A stretch of DNA of 8,008 nt from Candidatus Saganbacteria bacterium. Lineage in GTDB: Bacteria > Margulisbacteria > WOR-1 > O2-12-FULL-45-9 > XYB2-FULL-48-7. Position numbers and translations under genes: made by a program. Under the pieces are notes generated by a model, which worked only from the letters and a program-made list of their open reading frames with translations, was not told where the DNA came from and did not search any database. Every line of letters starts with the position of its first letter. Positions within the stretch are counted from its first letter, which is position 1. Positions 6,132 to 8,008 of this stretch are shown here, in pieces. The stretch is taken from assembly GCA_020051815.1 (NCBI GenBank), contig JAGVQF010000142.1, positions 1-8,008 on the forward strand, written 5' to 3'.

Positions 6132-8008
6132 TTGAGGACGATGATCTTGCCCCGGCCGATCACCTTTTTATCCGCGGTGACCTGATAGAGATAGATGCCG
6201 CTCGGCACGGCCGCCCCGTAGAGGTTGAGACCGTTCCACGACGGGTTGTTGGCGCCGGCCTTGCCGCCGTTCTCGCCGGTCGCATAGGTTTTTTGCCAGA
6301 CCAGGTTGCCGTTAACGTCAAACAAGTAGATGGTCGCGTCAAAATTTCCGGCCAGGCTGTAGCTGAAGATCACTTCTGATGTCGAATCGGCGCCCGACCG
6401 CACGAACGGGTTGGGCAGGGCGAACGTTGGCGGCAGAGCACCGGTCGCCTGAACGGCCTTGGTCGGCGCAGAAGCCAGGATGTTGAGCCCGACCGATTCG
6501 ACCGAGGCATTGCCGACCCGGTCGTAGACCGTCAGCCGCAAAGTATATGTGCCCGACAGGCCGGCGGTCTCCCAGGTCGCCAGGGCGCCGGACTCGATCG
6601 AGACATAAAAGGTGCCGAGCGTCTGATATGTCGTCGGCTCGCTGCCGGCGCCATACTCCAATATATAATGATCAAAATATTCGTCGGTCGCTTTGCCAGT
6701 AATGACGACCTGGCCCTCAACCGACGCGCCGTCGGCAGGCGTTGTAATGGCGGCCTCCGGCGTCACGTTGTCGACCACTACCGAAACCCTGGCTTCAGAG
6801 GACGTTCCGTCAATCCCCCAGACCAGTAACCTCAGAGTGTACGGGCCATAGCGGCCGGCCGCCGTATTCCAACTCGCCAGCTGGCCGCTTTCAACGGAGG
6901 TAACGCTTACTATTATCGTCTCTTCGATGGCGCCGTTCTTGAGGGCGGCAACCTCGTAGCTCGAAAAGTTCCAGCCGCCGGCAGTCCCAGTTATTGTCTT
7001 AGTTCCCCTGATGAACTCGCCGCTTTCTGGTGAGGTGATTTCCGACAGGAGCCCGGAAAGAGCCCGGTAAGCGTTGATCCGGCCGCCGCCTAATTTGCCT
7101 TCATAACCAGGGTTAAGCGAGTCAATGTTATCAGCGAAAGTCGTGATCTGTGTATAGGCCGCCGCGTTGCTCATGGCCGGATTGACGGCCTTGATCAGGC
7201 CGGCCAGGCCAGCCACAAATGGCGAGGCCAGTGAAGTGCCGTTCCAGCCGTTGGCGTATCTGCCGCTCATATTGGTGCTGAATATTGCCGTCCCTGGAGC
7301 CGCGGCATCGACCCAGGTGCCGTAATTTGAGGCCTGGACCTGGCCGGTTTCGGGATCGAGGCCGCTCCAGACCGAGCGCGCATCGTTCTGATCGGTGGCG
7401 GCCACCGCCAAAACCGTCGTGTAGTATGCTGGATAAGTGTTCCAATCGACATTGCCGTTGCCGGCCGCGGCCACCAGCACGATCCCGGCGTTATAGGCCT
7501 CCAGACACCTGTCCTTTAAGCTGGCTGGATTCTCTTCCGTATAATGATCGGCGCCGTTATTGTACTGGCCCAGGCTCATGTTGGCCGCCACAATATTCGT
7601 GCCCGTGGTTTTTTTGGCCGTCAGATAGGCCAGCGCTTCGCTGATGCTCGTGATATTGCCGCTGCCGTTATTGTCCAGAACTTTGATCGGCAGGATCTTA
7701 GCGTGCCAGTCCAGGCCGGCCACACCCAGGCTATTGTTGGTCACCGCGCCAATGATCCCCGAAACGGCCGTGCCATGGCCAAAATCATCCAGGGGATCGG
7801 TGCCGCCCGAAACATAATTTTTCGCGTCGGTCAAGTCAACTTTGCCGCTAAAGTCCTCGTGATCGTAGTTGATGCCGGTGTCGAGGACGGCGATGATCGC
7901 TTCGTTGGTGCCAGTCGTTTTGACCCAGCCGGCGGGCGCTTTGACTTTGACTAACCCCCATTGTTCGCTGTAAGATGGGTCGTTCGGCGTGATGTCAAAG
8001 GCCCGAAC
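6128..8008 (-). CDS. Secreted subtilisin-family (S8) serine protease with two Ig-like repeats and a FlgD-like C-terminal domain (N-terminus missing)
   Basis: Read from 8008 leftwards the frame is open for 626 residues to a TAG at 6130-6128; no start is visible, and the TTG at 7834 is internal because the catalytic Asp lies before it. The first residues, PNDPSYSEQWGL, are the usual entry to a mature S8 domain. The triad is complete: Asp43 (AVLDTG), His78 (FGHGTAVSG) and Ser259 (NGTSLASPFVAG), with oxyanion Asn184 in AAAGNGN. Catalytic domain ~1-318; Ig-like repeats ~323-414 and ~420-510; FlgD-like Ig domain ~528-626, opening with LPNPF and containing LFDVNGNLVW and PSGIYLYQV. The signal peptide and any propeptide should lie right of the window. 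Expected role: an extracellular or surface protease that hydrolyses peptide bonds; substrate unknown. The terminal domain may serve for sorting or attachment, as similar tails do in other bacteria. It is convergent with the barrel gene, so not in its operon. Confidence 0.94.
   Translation of the reverse strand, partial: VRAFDITPNDPSYSEQWGLVKVKAPAGWVKTTGTNEAIIAVLDTGINYDHEDFSGKVDLTDAKNYVSGGTDPLDDFGHGTAVSGIIGAVTNNSLGVAGLDWHAKILPIKVLDNNGSGNITSISEALAYLTAKKTTGTNIVAANMSLGQYNNGADHYTEENPASLKDRCLEAYNAGIVLVAAAGNGNVDWNTYPAYYTTVLAVAATDQNDARSVWSGLDPETGQVQASNYGTWVDAAAPGTAIFSTNMSGRYANGWNGTSLASPFVAGLAGLIKAVNPAMSNAAAYTQITTFADNIDSLNPGYEGKLGGGRINAYRALSGLLSEITSPESGEFIRGTKTITGTAGGWNFSSYEVAALKNGAIEETIIVSVTSVESGQLASWNTAAGRYGPYTLRLLVWGIDGTSSEARVSVVVDNVTPEAAITTPADGASVEGQVVITGKATDEYFDHYILEYGAGSEPTTYQTLGTFYVSIESGALATWETAGLSGTYTLRLTVYDRVGNASVESVGLNILASAPTKAVQATGALPPTFALPNPFVRSGADSTSEVIFSYSLAGNFDATIYLFDVNGNLVWQKTYATGENGGKAGANNPSWNGLNLYGAAVPSGIYLYQVTADKKVIGRGKIIVLN
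6479..7042 (-). repeat. Tandem pair of Ig-like domains in the protease
   Basis: Two ~90-residue units (7042-6767 and 6751-6479) align at protein level: each opens with ITSPESG or ITTPADG, passes a TITGTA or VITGKA strand, and reaches VESGQLASWNTA or IESGALATWETA, then YTLRLLVWGIDG or YTLRLTVYDRVG. Such repeats commonly act as spacers or binding domains between protease and C-terminal domain in secreted enzymes; the role here is inferred. Confidence 0.8.

Noticed and set aside
6164..6185. TCACC/GGTGA inverted repeat just after the barrel stop
   Set aside because: Only five pairs around an 11-base loop, with no T tract after the stem.
6252..6294. Possible intrinsic terminator for the barrel gene: imperfect stem (GCGCCGGC with GCCGGTCGC, one bulged T) followed by T6
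   Set aside because: The loop is about 15 bases and the T run begins 5 bases after the stem; the bases also encode conserved-looking protease sequence (WQKTY). Too weak to call.
7834..7834. TTG at 7834 as the start of the protease gene
   Set aside because: The frame continues upstream to the window edge and includes the catalytic AVLDTG motif, so the true start is outside the window.
7544..7954. A 136-codon open frame on the + strand opposite the protease
   Set aside because: It covers the Asp and His motifs of the protease on the other strand and shows no domain; a shadow frame.

Overview
The window holds four protein-coding genes with almost no space between them. Three are on the + strand: the 3' part of a FabK-like flavoprotein, complete fabF, and a 1353-residue outer-membrane barrel protein. 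The fourth, on the - strand, is a secreted subtilisin-family protease that meets the barrel gene tail to tail. I see no rRNA, tRNA, CRISPR array or insertion sequence, and no gene-free stretch longer than 7 bases.

Organism: a GC-rich diderm bacterium. The large protein has a Sec signal peptide, a long run of amphipathic strands and the C-terminal Phe typical of BamA-assembled outer-membrane proteins. Type II fatty-acid synthesis genes confirm a bacterium. The protease ends in a FlgD-like Ig domain of the kind common on surface proteins of uncultured candidate phyla and Bacteroidetes/Fibrobacteres-type lineages. A candidate phylum (Margulisbacteria/WOR-1-like, Omnitrophota-like) would fit, but this is a guess from style, not a phylogenetic result.

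Layout: bases 1-848 encode an FMN-dependent enoyl-ACP reductase/nitronate monooxygenase-family enzyme lacking its N-terminus. Bases 845-2062 encode FabF, whose TTG start overlaps the previous stop as TTGA behind a good Shine-Dalgarno, so the two are probably translationally coupled and act in fatty-acid elongation. Bases 2070-6131 encode the barrel protein, 7 bases after fabF. Its start region has no Shine-Dalgarno but carries a perfect extended -10 (TGTTATAAT), so it may have its own, possibly leaderless, transcript. It consists of a signal peptide, an N-terminal beta-rich domain, six divergent 'GPY...GSE...DY' modules, and a C-terminal barrel with roughly 40-residue hairpin periodicity. Bases 6128-8008 (- strand) encode the protease: S8 catalytic domain with the full triad, two tandem Ig-like repeats and the FlgD-like tail. 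Its N-terminus lies beyond the right edge.

How they fit together: the first two genes form a lipid-synthesis pair. The barrel protein is an envelope protein of unknown function that either shares their transcript or is separately promoted. The protease is an exported enzyme on an independent, convergent transcript. The two convergent genes share one CTAG that supplies both TAG stops. The most interesting object is the modular barrel protein, whose function I cannot assign.
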